DNA from: Elymus sibiricus
Taxonomy: Eukaryota > Streptophyta > Magnoliopsida > Poales > Poaceae
Assembly: GCA_039707655.1 (NCBI GenBank)
Contig: CM077674.1
Coordinates: forward strand, 241,415,904-241,479,903
DNA: 64,000 bases
Direction of reading: 5' to 3'
Position 1 is the first letter of the stretch, and the number at the start of each line of letters is the position of its first letter. The notes beneath the pieces are model-generated. The model did not search any database and had not been told where the DNA came from. It saw only the letters and a program-made list of their open reading frames with translations. Of this stretch, positions 22,657 through 34,312 are shown one piece after another. The translations under genes were made by a program, and so were the position numbers.

Positions 22657-23109
22657 AATGCTGACAGAATATTGGAGAAGAGTACCACATTAAGAAATGG
22701 TAAAGGAAGTAATGCAGATAAGGTTGAAGATAGTGAGACAACCTCGCTGGTCTCCAACAAAGCTGATAAAACAGATAAGGAAAACTATCTTGAAGACAAT
22801 GAGACAACCCCAAAGTCCTGTCTTGATGTAGTACTGTTTGAGTTACTAGCCACTACCGCTTGCACAAGCTCTTCAAACTCGCTGTCTGAATCAGTTCGGT
22901 TTCTTGAGTCTGAACTACAAGCTAAAAGACATCGGTCAGCTATGCTGCGACAAGACGCCGAAGGACTGAGGAAGTCCCTGGAGAATTCAGATGCATACTT
23001 TCTGGTGCAACAGTAAGCGTTGGAGGATTTTAGTGCCAAACAAGAGGAAGCTAATAAGCTTGCTAAGCTTATTGCCAGCATGGTGGATACCCAGGATAAC
23101 GTTTCTTGA
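22657..23109 (+). pseudogene. Last exon: coiled-coil tail with one nonsense codon
   Basis: Starts after TTCTTTTAG. It encodes NADRILEKSTTLRNGKG and an acidic stretch, then SVRFLESELQAKRHRSAMLR and further heptad-like sequence; it reaches LVQQ then TAA (23014-23016), continues open as ALEDFSAKQEEANKLAKL and ends at TGA 23107-23109. The most economical reading is CAA to TAA in an originally continuous coiled coil. Confidence 0.55.
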
Positions 23110-23380
23110 GCTCTTCTGAAGTTGTTTCAGTTCTGGACTTGTTTTGCTCCCGCATTTATCTGCACTGGTGGCCAATTTAGACGCCCAATGTATGTAATAT
23201 GGTGCTTTGTTGTTCCCTTTATTTGCACTGGTGGCGAACTTTGATGCCCAGTGGATGTAATGTCTGTAATCGCCGTAATAGCCTAGCGTTAGTTGCTTGC
23301 TTATTTATTTACTTATAGTCTTGTTTATTTGTTTCCTTGTAGTCACTGCAGTTCTTTTTCCTCGGTTTGCTAGTGGCCGC
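23110..23380 (+). other. 3' flank of the Ptta/En/Spm-like gene
   Basis: Non-coding. Two near-repeats of TTATTTGCACTGGTGGC (about 23157 and 23219) with GATGCCCA-TG-ATGTAAT following each, so the 3' UTR has a short tandem duplication of about 65 bp. Confidence 0.5.
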
Positions 23381-23962
23381 AATAACCATGGGCCACATAC
23401 GGGCCGTGGTAACGAATGGCCTCCTATGGGCCGTAGGATCCATGGGCCTCGTACGCGCCGTAGGATCCATGGACCGTACTGTTCGTGGGCCAAAACCGGA
23501 CCGCAATATGGACCGTAAATGGGCCAAAATAGGAACCGTCCGTTTATGGGCCCAGACCATAACGGGCCGTTAACTGACCGGAAGACAGCACAGGCTTAAT
23601 TCTATCAACAGGCATGACGGGTCGTTAATGGGCCGGATTACAGGAGAGGATGAAAACGGCCCAATGGGTTAATGGACCACAAATGGACCGAATGTTACCA
23701 TGGGCTGAATTTGGCCCATTAGCATAATAGGCCAGTAAAGGACCATAAGTAATCGAGGGCCGGAAATGAGCCCAAGAATGTATGGGCCCTTAGAAGGCCG
23801 AAAGGGAGCACGGGCTTGAAACGGCCCAACTGAATCATGGGCCGTTAATGGGCTCAAAGTAGTTTACTGTTCATGATGGGCCCGATTCACCACGGGCCGT
23901 CAATGGGCCCACAGGTGCAAAAGGCCTCATATGGGCCGAAAGACTTCACGGGCCATAGATGG
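23380..23962. repeat. GGGCC-rich subterminal stretch of CACTA-1, left part
   Basis: Irregularly spaced TGGGCC / GGCCCA words in both orientations every 10-30 bp (ATGGGCCGTA, AACGGCCCA). It continues after the solo LTR at 28365-28570. I read it as the 3' subterminal array of CACTA-1. Confidence 0.6.
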
Positions 23963-26900
23963 TGTGGCACCCCGGCTCAGAGGAACCGGAACACCCCGCA
24001 TTCCAGCCCAGAGATGAAGTCTTCTGGAATACGACACTGCTTGGCATAGAACAAATTAGCTCTTTATTACAAATAGTCGGGGTACAAGGGTCTGATGTTA
24101 CAGAGGATTACAGGGGCACGGCAATACTACGCCTACTCAGATAGCTCTATGCTAGCAGCGGAATAACTCGTAGCAGAATAACTTCTAGCAGAGGAACAGC
24201 GACAACGGTGATAGACTCCACTCCGCAGGGACTCTGGCTGGGACGCATCCTCTAGAGCGCAACCTCGGGATCCTCGACAAACAATCAACCACGGCATCAC
24301 CTGCAATCTGGCATGACACGCCAGGTGAATACTTTGAATGTACTCGCAAGCTCACAGCAACCAAAGCAATCAAGACAAACAACAGCATGGCATTTACAGG
24401 TTAATTACCATTGATGAACATGATACTACTAGATTCAACATGAGAGTGAGCATGGCATGTACATGTTACTCATGATATGAGCATGATGATACTAGCACTA
24501 GCATGCAAGGGGGGGGGGGGGTCGACGTTTAAGGTCTCATGGACCCACTTACTCTGCTCGGAGGTTATCTCGTAACCACCATAGGTGTCAATCTTTCTTA
24601 CCGTCGTGATCGTCACACGATCACCTCATGATCAACCATCATCAAGAATACCATCGTGATCATCTTGTGACCACATAAAGATCAACCAACTTCTTTTCTC
24701 ATCGAACCGGGGTTGTTATTATTCAGATTATTATTACTGTTGACCCATAGTGTGACCTACTACGAACTGTGTCCATGACCGAGGACGCGGCTATCGATAG
24801 ATTATACACTCTGCAGAGGTTAGTACACAGTACCCACACCACGGAACTCATGGCCTCGTGCTCCCATTCGGTTGGACCAACGACATTCCAACAAAACCAA
24901 TCTATTGCATGACACTCTCCCGGCCACTTCGAAAAACTCCCCTTTGGGCTATGTCATGGGTGGCCCCGATGTCAACTCGTGACATCCGCCACCTTTGTGG
25001 CTGCCACCATCGTGGCCAAAACAAAACATCGTCCCAAACGGTGACCTCGGTACCGTAAAACACGGGCACACAAGGCTATGGTTGCCTACCTAATCAGGGT
25101 AGCGCGCACCCATAACCTTCCCTAGTAGGAGGCATCGACGGGAGGCATGACAATAAACCACATTAGGGCCTCCCCATCCATGCAAGTGTGGCTGCACTGG
25201 TGAGCTCGATTCGGTGGCACCATGACTAAGCCAACAGATTTGTTCAAGTTCGATTAATGTCAGGTTCAACTTGAATGGTGATGAGCTGAGTCATAATAAC
25301 ATGATGAAATAACAATGCATATGAGCATGATATCAGTGTAACCATGGATGGGCAACATAACCATTTAACATCATTACATCAACAATGATAAATCATTTTG
25401 TCTACGGGATGCGAATGAGCATGGCATAATGACGATCATGACTATAACAAGTATTTTCATAACAAACCCTTACTATTCATATGAGCATATCATTATCACT
25501 AGCATCGGAAATGATTACAAGAATGAAACATGATAATAATAACATTAGCAATTAATCATTTCACTTACTAGATGAAAATGAACATGGCATAAGCATAGAC
25601 ATGGATTCACAAGCATATTCGAAGCATTAAAATCATTAAATGAGCAAACAATTATTTAAATATTCAAGTGGAAACCATGGCTACAATTCCATCATGCAAG
25701 TGGCTGTTGTGGCTTGCCTGGGAATGAAGGATTCATCGGGGAGAAGTGCGGAGCACTCACGGAAAAATTTGCCGAAAACGTTTCCCTCTCGAAGGGGGCT
25801 GATTAAGGGCAAGGGCAAAATGATCATTTTCACAGTGTGACAACCACATGAAAATGATATCAATAGAACGGGCTCGACAAACAGAGAACGCGGGCTTTGG
25901 AATCACCTGATTCGGAGTTACGGTCAAAAAGTTGTGGCCGTTCGTTCGTTAGGCAGAAAAACAAATAAAATCTGTCCATTTCTGCTGCTAACGGGTGAAC
26001 GTTCAGAATATAAGGGTTTCGGCGCCGGCGGCTGAAAACAGAAGGCGTACTTCTGCAAATACGTTTTCCAACAGAGAAAACATAATCTAGGCCGAAGTAG
26101 AAACAGAATACGCTTTCGAATCGGGAAAACATATTAGATGAAAAGGCGCCTCCACTTAAGTGGCGGACCCGACCGCTGGGTCACTGATGCGCGGGCCCCG
26201 CGCCATCTCTCTCTCTCCTGTCCTCTTCTCCTACCTCTCGACGGGCAGGGACAGAGGAGCCTGGCCAAGCGCGCGCCAGCGCTCGTCCCAGCGCCACCGG
26301 CCACCTCCGGCGACGTTCGGGGCGCCGACAAGCTCGGGAGAGAGCGCCGCCTCCGTCCCGGCTGAACACGGACGTCGAGACGGACTGAAGCGACGACGAC
26401 TTGTATGGCCGTAGAGGAGGCCATCGACCATGGATGAATCCGAGCGCTTGGTCGCCTAGGGGAAGAACCAGAGATATGGGGAGATCCGCCGCGCACTGGA
26501 GGTCCTTCTAGTGGATAAAGGAGAGAGGGGAAGCGCTAGCTTGCTCGAATTTGAGCAGGCACCGGCGATGACCGTGGCGACAGTGGCGAGCAAGGAGGGC
26601 TCCTCGAGCCAAATGGGGTAGGCAGGGGTGGTGCTAGGAGGGAGGAGAGGAGGTTGGTGTGCTCGGGGAAGCTCGGGAGTGGCTTAAATGGCCGTGGCGA
26701 CGATGCCCTCGCCGGATGCCGGCACGGACGTGCAAACGATGCTCCGGCGCGACCGCGGATGCGTGGGCTTGCGAGGAGAGGATGATAGCGACGAGGGGGA
26801 GCTAGTGGAGTGCCAGAGAATCGGCGAGAAGGAAGAGGACAGAGGCAAAGCAACGACGGCCACGGGCACGCGGTGCGGCGTGGCGCGTCGGAGAGGAAAG

Positions 26901-28364
26901 AGGATGGGGAGAGGGGTCCAGAGTGGGCGCGTGGGCGGAGTGGAGTGAGCGCAACGTTGTGGACATGGTGCGGTGGCGAGAGCGCGTGGTTTGGACGGCG
27001 GCCGAGGGCCCCAAAGTCCAGAGCATGCGGATGGCCTGCCAGACCGCGTGGTCACCATGTGCACAGGAGCACGCGGTGCGTTCTGGCCAGCAAAAATATG
27101 TCTAGCGTGTGGACCCTACTTGCTGGAGTAACACTGTGGTCTTGGTTAGGTTAAATCACCCCTGTGCTGATGGGTAGCATCAACTGAAGTTTGCTGTAGC
27201 AAACTTGGGCATGAAGTTGTGGTCAAAATGAAGGGAATAAGGGCTAACCAGGATGTCACAGGGGTTTAGGGTAGGAAGAACTACAATCCTGTGAAATATG
27301 AAAAGATTTGGACCAATATTTATCATAGTTGCTTCACAACTGCAAAATCTGGTCCAGAAACTAGATCATGAAGTGGCGCTCACATGGATGATTTTATTGA
27401 GCTGAAATTTGATGGAGGATGATGATTTGGTTATATGAAGGCACTATAAAAATTCCATACCATTTGGATAAATAAAAATGGTACTTCCTTCACAATGCTT
27501 TCCTCTGGACAGAAACTTGGGGGAATTTTTTGGAGAAAATGACTTGTCAAAATGATGTGAATTTTGGCATGGTCAAAGGAAATAAGGATATTTAGGTCCT
27601 GGATTAATTTCAGAATTTATGAAGCAATAAAAATTATAGTTGCTTCACAAACTAAAATTATGACCAGAAACAAAGATTGGATGGTGTGCTCACATAGATT
27701 GTTGGATGGAGATGAAATTTGGTGGAGAGTAATGATTTGATCCTATAGATGATCTACGAAAATTTCAACTCATTTGGATTAGCCTAGCTAGTACTTCCTT
27801 CACAAAGCTTCTCTCTGGACAGAAACTTTGGAAATTTGCTGAGGAAGATTTAATAGGCAAATGAAGCTGAATTTTGGCATGTGGAAATTATTTGGATATG
27901 AAAGAGTGATCAAAAAGTTTGACGGCAATCAAGAAAAGATATATAGCACTTCCTTCACAAATTGCCATACTGGACAGAATAGGAAATGAATATTCCTGAA
28001 TTATTTTTGAACTAGGCAAGGATGGGTTTTGACATATTTGTGGAAGATATGATCCAAAGAATTTATGAGAATTTTGTGGGAATTTTAGGAAAGGCAGAAA
28101 TATAGGTTGCTTCACAACCTAGGGCAAACAGGGTTATTCCTTTAATGGAAAGAGGAATATTCCCAAGAAATAATAAGTGGGGTTGGGCTAAGATGGGAAT
28201 GACATGGTCTTGGGATGGATTTGAGAGTGGCAAACCACTTGGGAGAGGAAGAAGAGATGATCTTCCCAGGTTTCAAGACCACAGAGCCACAGAAAAAGGA
28301 ACTCCAAATAAAAATCCAAAGAAATCCAAAAGAAAAAGAAAGGGCCAAAAATCGGGGTGTTACA
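23963..28364 (-). mobile_element. Solo LTR (4402 bp), minus orientation
   Basis: On the minus strand it runs TGTAACACCCCGATTTTTGG ... GGGGTGCCACA, with terminal TG/CA. The same sequence in + orientation fills 48589-53021 and starts again at 60907. Flanking pentamers are GATGG (23958-23962) and GTTGG (28365-28369), 4 of 5 identical, and the flanks belong to one GGGCC array, so this is a single LTR left after LTR-LTR recombination. On the minus strand a TTTAAGCC TATA-like box at about 26683-26690 marks the probable LTR promoter. G13 lies at 24509-24521. No coding sequence. The family is not named; LARD-type elements have LTRs of this size. Confidence 0.85.
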
Positions 28365-28992
28365 GTTGGGCCGAAAGTGACAACGGGCTGGAATCATATG
28401 GGACGGCCCATATGACACTACTGGGCCAAATATTGAAAGGCCAGAACGGGCCGTGAGTACCCGGGCCGTAGATGGGCTGTATGTGAACATGCCGTTAACA
28501 GGCTTTCCATGGGCCGGCCTGCTAACTTTTGACCAAGTCAAACGGGCCAGCCTTTTAACCTAAATGGGCCACTGTTGGACTGTGCCACGTGTCGACGAAT
28601 CATAGGCGTCTCTCATCCAATGAATGGATGACATCTGCCGCAACTCCGAGCTGACACGTGGATCGGCCGGCGAATGAGAATTTTACATTTGGAAAATCCC
28701 CATTGGTCCGAGCTGTTAACGGGTTATCGGATCCAAACCGAAACCCGATAGCTTAACGGCGACCCATTACGGTGGTTGCCACGTGTCGGTCACCCTTGAC
28801 GAAAACACTTCCATGACGCGACATTTATCGTCATGGAAGTGGACACTTCCATGATGATAATTTCAGTATTGTCATGGAACACTTCTACGACAGCACAGGT
28901 ATGACTATCTTGATTCTGTCATAAAATTGTCACGGATGTACATGCATGACAGAAAACTTGACCTACTGTGACAAAGACGTATCATCACGGAA
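28365..28992. repeat. CACTA-1 3' subterminal region
   Basis: Resumes the GGGCC array, then has CACGTGTCG / GACACGTGG words (28585, 28653, 28781) and inverted copies of ACTTCCATGAC / GTCATGGAAG (28809-28890). This orderly set of inverted short repeats is typical of CACTA ends. Confidence 0.7.
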
Positions 28993-29009
28993 GTATTTTT
29001 TTTGTAGTG
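28993..29009. repeat. CACTA-1 right terminal inverted repeat
   Basis: GTATTTTTTTTGTAGTG on the + strand, i.e. CACTACAAAAAAAATAC read inward. The following bases belong to the gypsy integrase codons for WVEAIPT, so the border is exact. A 3-bp target copy (TAG, 29010-29012) cannot be confirmed without the other end. Confidence 0.8.
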
Positions 29010-31440
29010 TAGTTGGAATAGCTTCTACCCACTTAGTAACATAATCAACAACAACTAAAATATGAGTGTACCCATTAGAGGAAGGAAAAGGTGCCATATA
29101 ATCAAATCCCCAAACATCAAATGGTTCACTAACGAGTGAATAGTTCATAGGCATTTCCTGACGTCTACCAATGTTACCAATTCTTTGACATTCATCACAA
29201 GAAAGGACAAACTTACGTGCATCTTTGAAGTGAGTAGGCCAATAAAAACCAGACTGTAATACCTTATGTGCAGTTCTGTCTCCTGCATGGTGTCCTCCGT
29301 ATGCTTCGGAATGACAATTCCGTAGGATTTGTTCCTGTTCATGCTCAGGTACACAACGTCTAATAACAGCATCTACTCCTTTTTTATATAGGTGTGGGTC
29401 ATCCCAAAAGTAATGTCTTAAATCAAAGAAGAACTTTTTCTTTTGTTGATAAGTGAAACTAGGTGGTAAATACTTAGCAACAATGTAGTTAGCATAGTCT
29501 GCATACCAAGGATTATTGTGAGAAGTTGAACATTTATAACAGCTAATTGCTCATCAGGAAAACTATTATCAATATGCAGTGGGTCATCAAGAACATTTTC
29601 CATTCTAGACAAGTTATCTGCTATAGGATTCTCAGCTCCTTTTCTATCAATAATATGCAAATCAAACTCTTGTAGTAAAAGAACCCACCTAATCAGTCTA
29701 GGTTTAGCATCTTTCTTTTCCATAAGATATTTAATAGCACCATGATCGGTGTGAATGGTTACTTTAGAATCAACAATATAAGGTCTAAATTTATCACATG
29801 CAAACACAACTGCTAAAAATTCTTTCTCAGTAGTAGCATAATTCTTTTGAGCACTATCTAGAGTATTACTAGCATAATGAATAACATTCAATTTCTTATC
29901 AACTCTTTGACCTAGAACAGCACCAATAGCATAGTCATCACACATTATTTCAAATGGTAGGTTCCAATCAGGTGGTTGAACAATGGGTGCAGAAATTAAG
30001 GCTTTCTTAAGAATTTCGAAGGCTTCTACACAATCATCATAAAAAAAAAGGGGACATCTTTTTGCAAAAGATTAATAAGAGGCCTAGAAATTTTAGAGAA
30101 GTCTTTTATGAACCTTCTATAGAAACCAGCATGACCAAGGAAACTTCTTATACCTTTGATATCTTTAGGACATGACATTTTCTCAATTGCATCAACTTTA
30201 GCTTTATCTACCTCAATACCTCTTTCAGAAATTTTATGCCCAAGGACTATACCTTCATTCACCATAAAGTGGAACTTCTCCCAATTCAAGACAAGATTAG
30301 TTTCTTCTCATCTCTGCAAAACTCGATCAAGGTTGCTTAAGCAGTCATCAAAAGAAGTTCCATAGACGAAAAAATCATCCATGAATACCTCAACAATCTT
30401 TTCATAGAAATTAGAGAATAGAGCAATCATACATCTTTGAAAGGTAGCAGGTGCATTACATAAACAAAAAGGCATACGTCTATAAGCATAAGTTCCAAAA
30501 GGACAAGTAAAGGTGGTTTTCTCTTGATCTTGTTGCGATACGGGTATTTGAGAAAAACCAGAGTATCCGTCTAGGAAGCAAAAGTGTGTGTGTGCTTAGA
30601 TAATCTTTCTAACATTTGATCAATAAAAGGCAAGGGGTAATGATCCTTTCTAGTAGTCTTATTTAATTTCCTGAAATCAATTACCATCCTATAACCGGTT
30701 ACAATTCTTTGTGGGATAAGTTTATTTTTATCATTAGGAACAACAGTAATGCCTCCTATCTTAGGGACACAATGAATAGGACTTACCCATCTACTATCAG
30801 CTATAGGATATATTATACCTGCCTCCAGAAGCTTTAGTATTTTAGTTCTTACCACATCCTTCATTTTGGGATTCAGGCGACGTTGATGATCAATGACTGG
30901 TTTAGCATCAGGCTCCATATTAATCTTGTGTTGGCATAAGGTAGGACTAATTCCCTTAAAATCATCAAGAGTATATCCAATTGCAGCATAGTGCCTCCTT
31001 AGAATTTTAAGTAATCTCTTTTCTTCATGCTCTGAAAGGTCAGCATTGATAATAATAGGATATATCTTCTTTTCATCAAGATAAGCATATTTTAGTGTAT
31101 TAGGCAATTTCTTTAATGCAAACACAGGATCACTCTTAGGTGGGAGAGGGTCTCCCAAAGTTTCAACAGGCAAATTATGCTTAAGGATAGGTGCTTGTTT
31201 AAAGAATATCTCATCTATTTCATTTCTTTCGTTCATATGCATATCGTTTTCATGGTCTAGCAGATATTGTTCTAATGGATCAGTAGGTGGTACAACAATA
31301 GAAGCAAGACCAATGATATCATCTTTGCTAGACAATTCTTTCTCATGAGGTTGTTTACTAAACTTGGAGAAATTAAACTCATGAGATACATCACCAAACT
31401 TAACTCTAACCTTTTCTTTAACACAATCAATTTCAGCATT
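29010..31440 (-). pseudogene. Gypsy pol: reverse transcriptase, RNase H, integrase fragments
   Basis: Order on the minus strand: the linker SSKDDIIGLASIVVPPTDP; RT (about 31.0-30.1 kb) with IDFRKLNKTTRKDHYPLPFIDQ split below, KLLEAGIIYP and FMDDFF (catalytic Asp pair, about 30375-30386); RNase H (about 29.95-29.6 kb) with [21 protein letters not shown] and [10 protein letters not shown]; the integrase zinc finger (about 29.36-29.17 kb) with NCHSEAYGGHHAG and SCDECQRIG; and integrase core VWGFDYMAPFPSSNGYTHIL to WVEAIPT. Breaks: a CA-run frameshift after LSKHTH at about 30590, TGA at about 30312 (QR stop EETNLVLNWEK), a frameshift at an A/T run near 30045, a missing two codons at [10 protein letters not shown], and a frameshift after DEQLAVIN near 29540. 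Confidence 0.9.
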
Positions 31441-31445
31441 AACCG

Positions 31446-32245
31446 TGTCGTGGTTTTCTCATGGCAGATGCCATAGGATGGCTAAAAGTGTGGGGCGGCA
31501 AGGCTACGGTGGAGATCCGGGACGGGATTGGGCAAATAGCACGCAGTGGTTTACCCAGGTTCAGGGCCCTCCGTGGGAGGTAACACCCCTACTCCTGCAT
31601 GTCTGATGTATATGCGGTATATATGGTAGTACAGAGTTGCTCCTGGAGCTATTTGGAGCAGGAAGAAGAGAGCTATGCGCTCTCTTCCTTGCCTCATGCT
31701 TGTGTGTATGAGAGGGAGTGAGAGATGGCCGTGAGTGAGCATGCTCATGAGAGAGCTCCCTAGGTCACCTTATAAAGGGGTGCCCAGGGGACAAGAGGTG
31801 GCCCACATGGCCTAACTACACTATTTGAGGTGACATATGATGTATGAACAGTGTCTACTGTTCATCAACAGTGCTCCACTGTAGAGCATGGCCGTGTCGT
31901 CTGCGCAGGTCCGACAAGATGTTGTGGTTGACTTCCGCCAGCCGGCCGGGTTCGGGCCTCCAGCCAGCCGGCTGGGTCGGGCCCCCAGCCAGCCGGCCGG
32001 GTTCGGGCCTCTAGCCAGCCGGCTGGGTTCGGGCCTCTAGCCAGCCGACTGGGTTCGGGCCACCAGCCAGCAGACCAGGTTCGGGCCTCCAACCAGCCGA
32101 CCGGGTTCCGGCCTCCAGCCAGCCGGCCGGGTTCGGGCCTCCAACCAACCAGCCAGGTTCCAGCCAGCCAGGGGCCGCTCCCCTGGCAAAGTTTCAAAAT
32201 GGTGACTTGTCACCTTGGGCCTACCCGAGGGTCATCCCCCCAACA
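31446..32245 (-). repeat. LTR of the TGTCG element, long copy
   Basis: 800 bp. Contains a tandem array (about 31930-32160) of a 24-27-bp unit based on CCAGCCAGCCGGCCGGGTTC, roughly nine copies. The partner LTR has only about four, which accounts for nearly all the length difference. Ends CCCCCAACA instead of CCCCCGACA. Tandem expansion after insertion, or contraction in the partner. Confidence 0.85.
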
Positions 32246-34312
32246 GTAGCCTCTGAGCCTCCAGGCGACTCGAAGAGTTGGGCGGAGGGTGTTCGCTGAT
32301 GTTGTTGCAGAGTTTGTCGATGACAGCCGGCTGCGGGTTTGCTGCCGGCACGGCTTGCTTCAAGTGGGGGCGCGCCAGCGCACCCACTGGGTGTAGCCTC
32401 CGAGCCTCCGGGCGACTCGAAGAGTCGGGCGGAGGGTCCTTGCAGTTTGTTGCAGCAGATGGGCGCGGAGCGCCACCGGGCCAGGACGCGGAGTCCGCCG
32501 GCAGGTGGACGCGAGGCGCCGCCGGGCGCGGACGCGGGGTCCGCCGGCAGATGGGCGCGAGGCGCCGCCGGGCGCGGACGCGGGGTCCGGCAGCAAGTGG
32601 GCGCGAGGCGCCGCCGGGCGCGGAGCGGCGTCCGCTGGCAGGTGGGCGCGGAGCCTGCTGTCTTTCCAGTGGGGGCGCGCCAGCGCACTCACTGGGTGTA
32701 GCCTCCGAGCCTACGGGCGATTCGAAGAGTCGGGCAGAGGGTCTTCGCTGTCGATGTAGCAGACGGTGGCGTCGAGGATCTCGGCGGCAACTGGCAAGGC
32801 GTTTTCCCAGCGGGGTGCGCCGGCGCACCCACTGGGTGTAGCCTCCAAGCCTCCGGGCGAGGAGGGGGGGTTCCCCACGGAAATGATCATGCAAAGACAA
32901 AGTTAGCCAGCGCAGATATATCAAATGTTTGGTTTTGGCAGTGCAAGTTTTATGCAGAGGGTGCCGACTCGGTTTCGTCTGAGCCCCCTTCAGTCTTTTT
33001 CATGTCCCCTCCGCTCTTTGGCTTTCGCTCTTGCCAACCGAACAGCCGGGAGCCGGTCTGTAGCTGTGGCGAAGAGTGGGCCGCGGAGTAGAGCGTACAG
33101 TACTCGGACTCTGGGAGCAGATTTGATCAAGTAGATACTCACAAAGGAAATGACCGGATCGCCCAAGCTGCTTTCTCCCTGGACGTTTTTTATGTGAGGT
33201 GACCTCCAGTTTTTGCTCTCGCTAGCCGGACAGCCGGGAGCCGGTCTGTAGCTGAGACGAAGAGTGGGCCGTTGGTACCGTTCACACTACTAAGCTGTCT
33301 GCGGGGAAGGACGTTTCGGGCCAAACGGCCAGCCCCCGGGCCGAGACAAGCTGGCGCCGGGGTGGACAGCAATGCAACTGGAAAAAGGCGGAGGTGGCCC
33401 CGAGGGTCGCTCGGGGTTATCCGTTTTTGTGCGCTGTGTAACGATATGCGGATGGGAGCTCACATTGATTTTTGTGTAGACGGGGCGGAGGTGACCTCCG
33501 GTAGGCGGCCCGAGCCTCCGAGCGGTCGAGGGGCGCCCCATCCGGTCGGGCCCGACCGGCCGGGCGTCGAAGCGGACAGGCAGCCGGGCCGGCTCCCCAG
33601 CCGGACGGGCGCCGAAGCGGGCAGGCAGCCTGGCCGGCTCCCCAACCGGCCTGGAGCAGTCGGCTGGGCAGGCGGGCGCAGTTGGCGGTCCTTTTTCTTC
33701 TCTCTCTCTCTCTCTCTCTCTTTTTACTTGGGCAGCCGGCCACGGCAATGGAGCAGCGCGAGCCGGCAGGGCGCGCGTGGAGCGCAGCCGGCCGAGGACG
33801 CGTGCGGCGCAGCCGGCCACGGTGCGCGGAGCGGGAGCCGGCGGCGAGCGCGGCAACCGGCGGAGCGAGGCGGCGAGCGGAGCCAGCGCGGAGCGGGGCA
33901 GCGCGGGAGGAGTTGGCACGCACGCGGGCGTACGGACGCGGAACAGGCGGGGCCAGCGCGGAGCGGGGCGGCGCGGGAGGAGTTGGCACGCGCGTGGGCG
34001 CGCGGACGCAGAGCAGGTGGAGCCGGCACGCACGCGGGCGTATGGATGCGGAACAGACGGGGTGGCAGGGAGTGCGCGGCGACTCGCGGGGCCATGGAGA
34101 TGGTGGGGCGAAGCAGACGCGCGGAGCCAGGGCGGCCCGACGGTGCAGACGGCCGGGCGGCCGTACGCGCGGAGGCCGGCCGGAGCGGCGTGCCGGCCAG
34201 GGCGGGAGGCGGAGCAGCCGGCCGGGGCGGAGTGAGGCGGCCGGCCAACCAACCGGGTGCGGAGAAGGGCGCGGAGAGGGAGAGGAGCGCGGAGGCCGGC
34301 CGTGCGGGCGCG
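32246..34312. repeat. GC-rich repetitive interior of the TGTCG element, part 1
   Basis: Repeats of GTAGCCTC(C/T)GAGCCTCCGGGCGA at 32246, 32391, 32698 and 32838; a 46-bp minisatellite of about 4.3 copies (units at 32459, 32504, 32550, 32596, 32641); a duplicated GGGAGCCGGTCTGTAGCTG block (33048 and 33236); a (CT)n run (33698-33722); and GCGGGAGGAGTTGGCACGC repeats (33901-34020). Open frames of up to 347 codons occur on both strands, as expected in stop-poor GC-rich DNA. Confidence 0.7.

Larger units (their letters stand above)
7990..23109 (+). pseudogene. Ptta/En/Spm (Transposase_24-like) multi-exon gene, disrupted
   Basis: Exons by splice signals and frame: about 8000-8387, 9083-9268, about 9700-9907, 10363-10484, 10799-10927 joined to 20692-20718, 21181-21681, 21774-21986, 22059-22094, 22174-22206 and 22657-23109. 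Introns start GT and end AG. Exons 6-9 join in frame into a segment with KNALRQYRNYLKKTYF, then IPLLSP and DDDWERLVLYWSSP, the pattern I associate with the plant Ptta/En/Spm transposase domain; the last exon encodes a coiled coil. It is broken by TGA at 9744-9746, TAG in exon 5 (GVKTSSSE then stop, against GVKTRSSNK in exon 6), TAA at 23014-23016 and the CACTA-2 insertion in exon 5. A gene of unknown host function is the alternative. Confidence 0.6.
7640..29009 (+). mobile_element. CACTA transposon CACTA-1, right end present, left end not found
   Basis: The right terminus is the inverted repeat 28993-29009, reading CACTACAAAAAAAATAC on the minus strand. It abuts a broken gypsy integrase frame, which fixes the insertion site at 29009/29010. 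Before it lie subterminal repeats of ACTTCCATGA / TCATGGAAGT (28800-28900) and a GGGCC-rich stretch. The host-strand gene at 7.66-23.11 kb resembles the plant Ptta/En/Spm transposase class expected in such elements, so I infer that it belongs here. No matching left terminus is visible, so 7640 is only a composition boundary; the left end may be outside the window or deleted. CACTA-2 and a solo LTR are nested inside. Confidence 0.6.

Noticed and set aside
23380..23960. GGGCC words as a CRISPR-like array
   Set aside because: Spacing and orientation are irregular, there are no constant spacers, and the setting is a plant transposon end.
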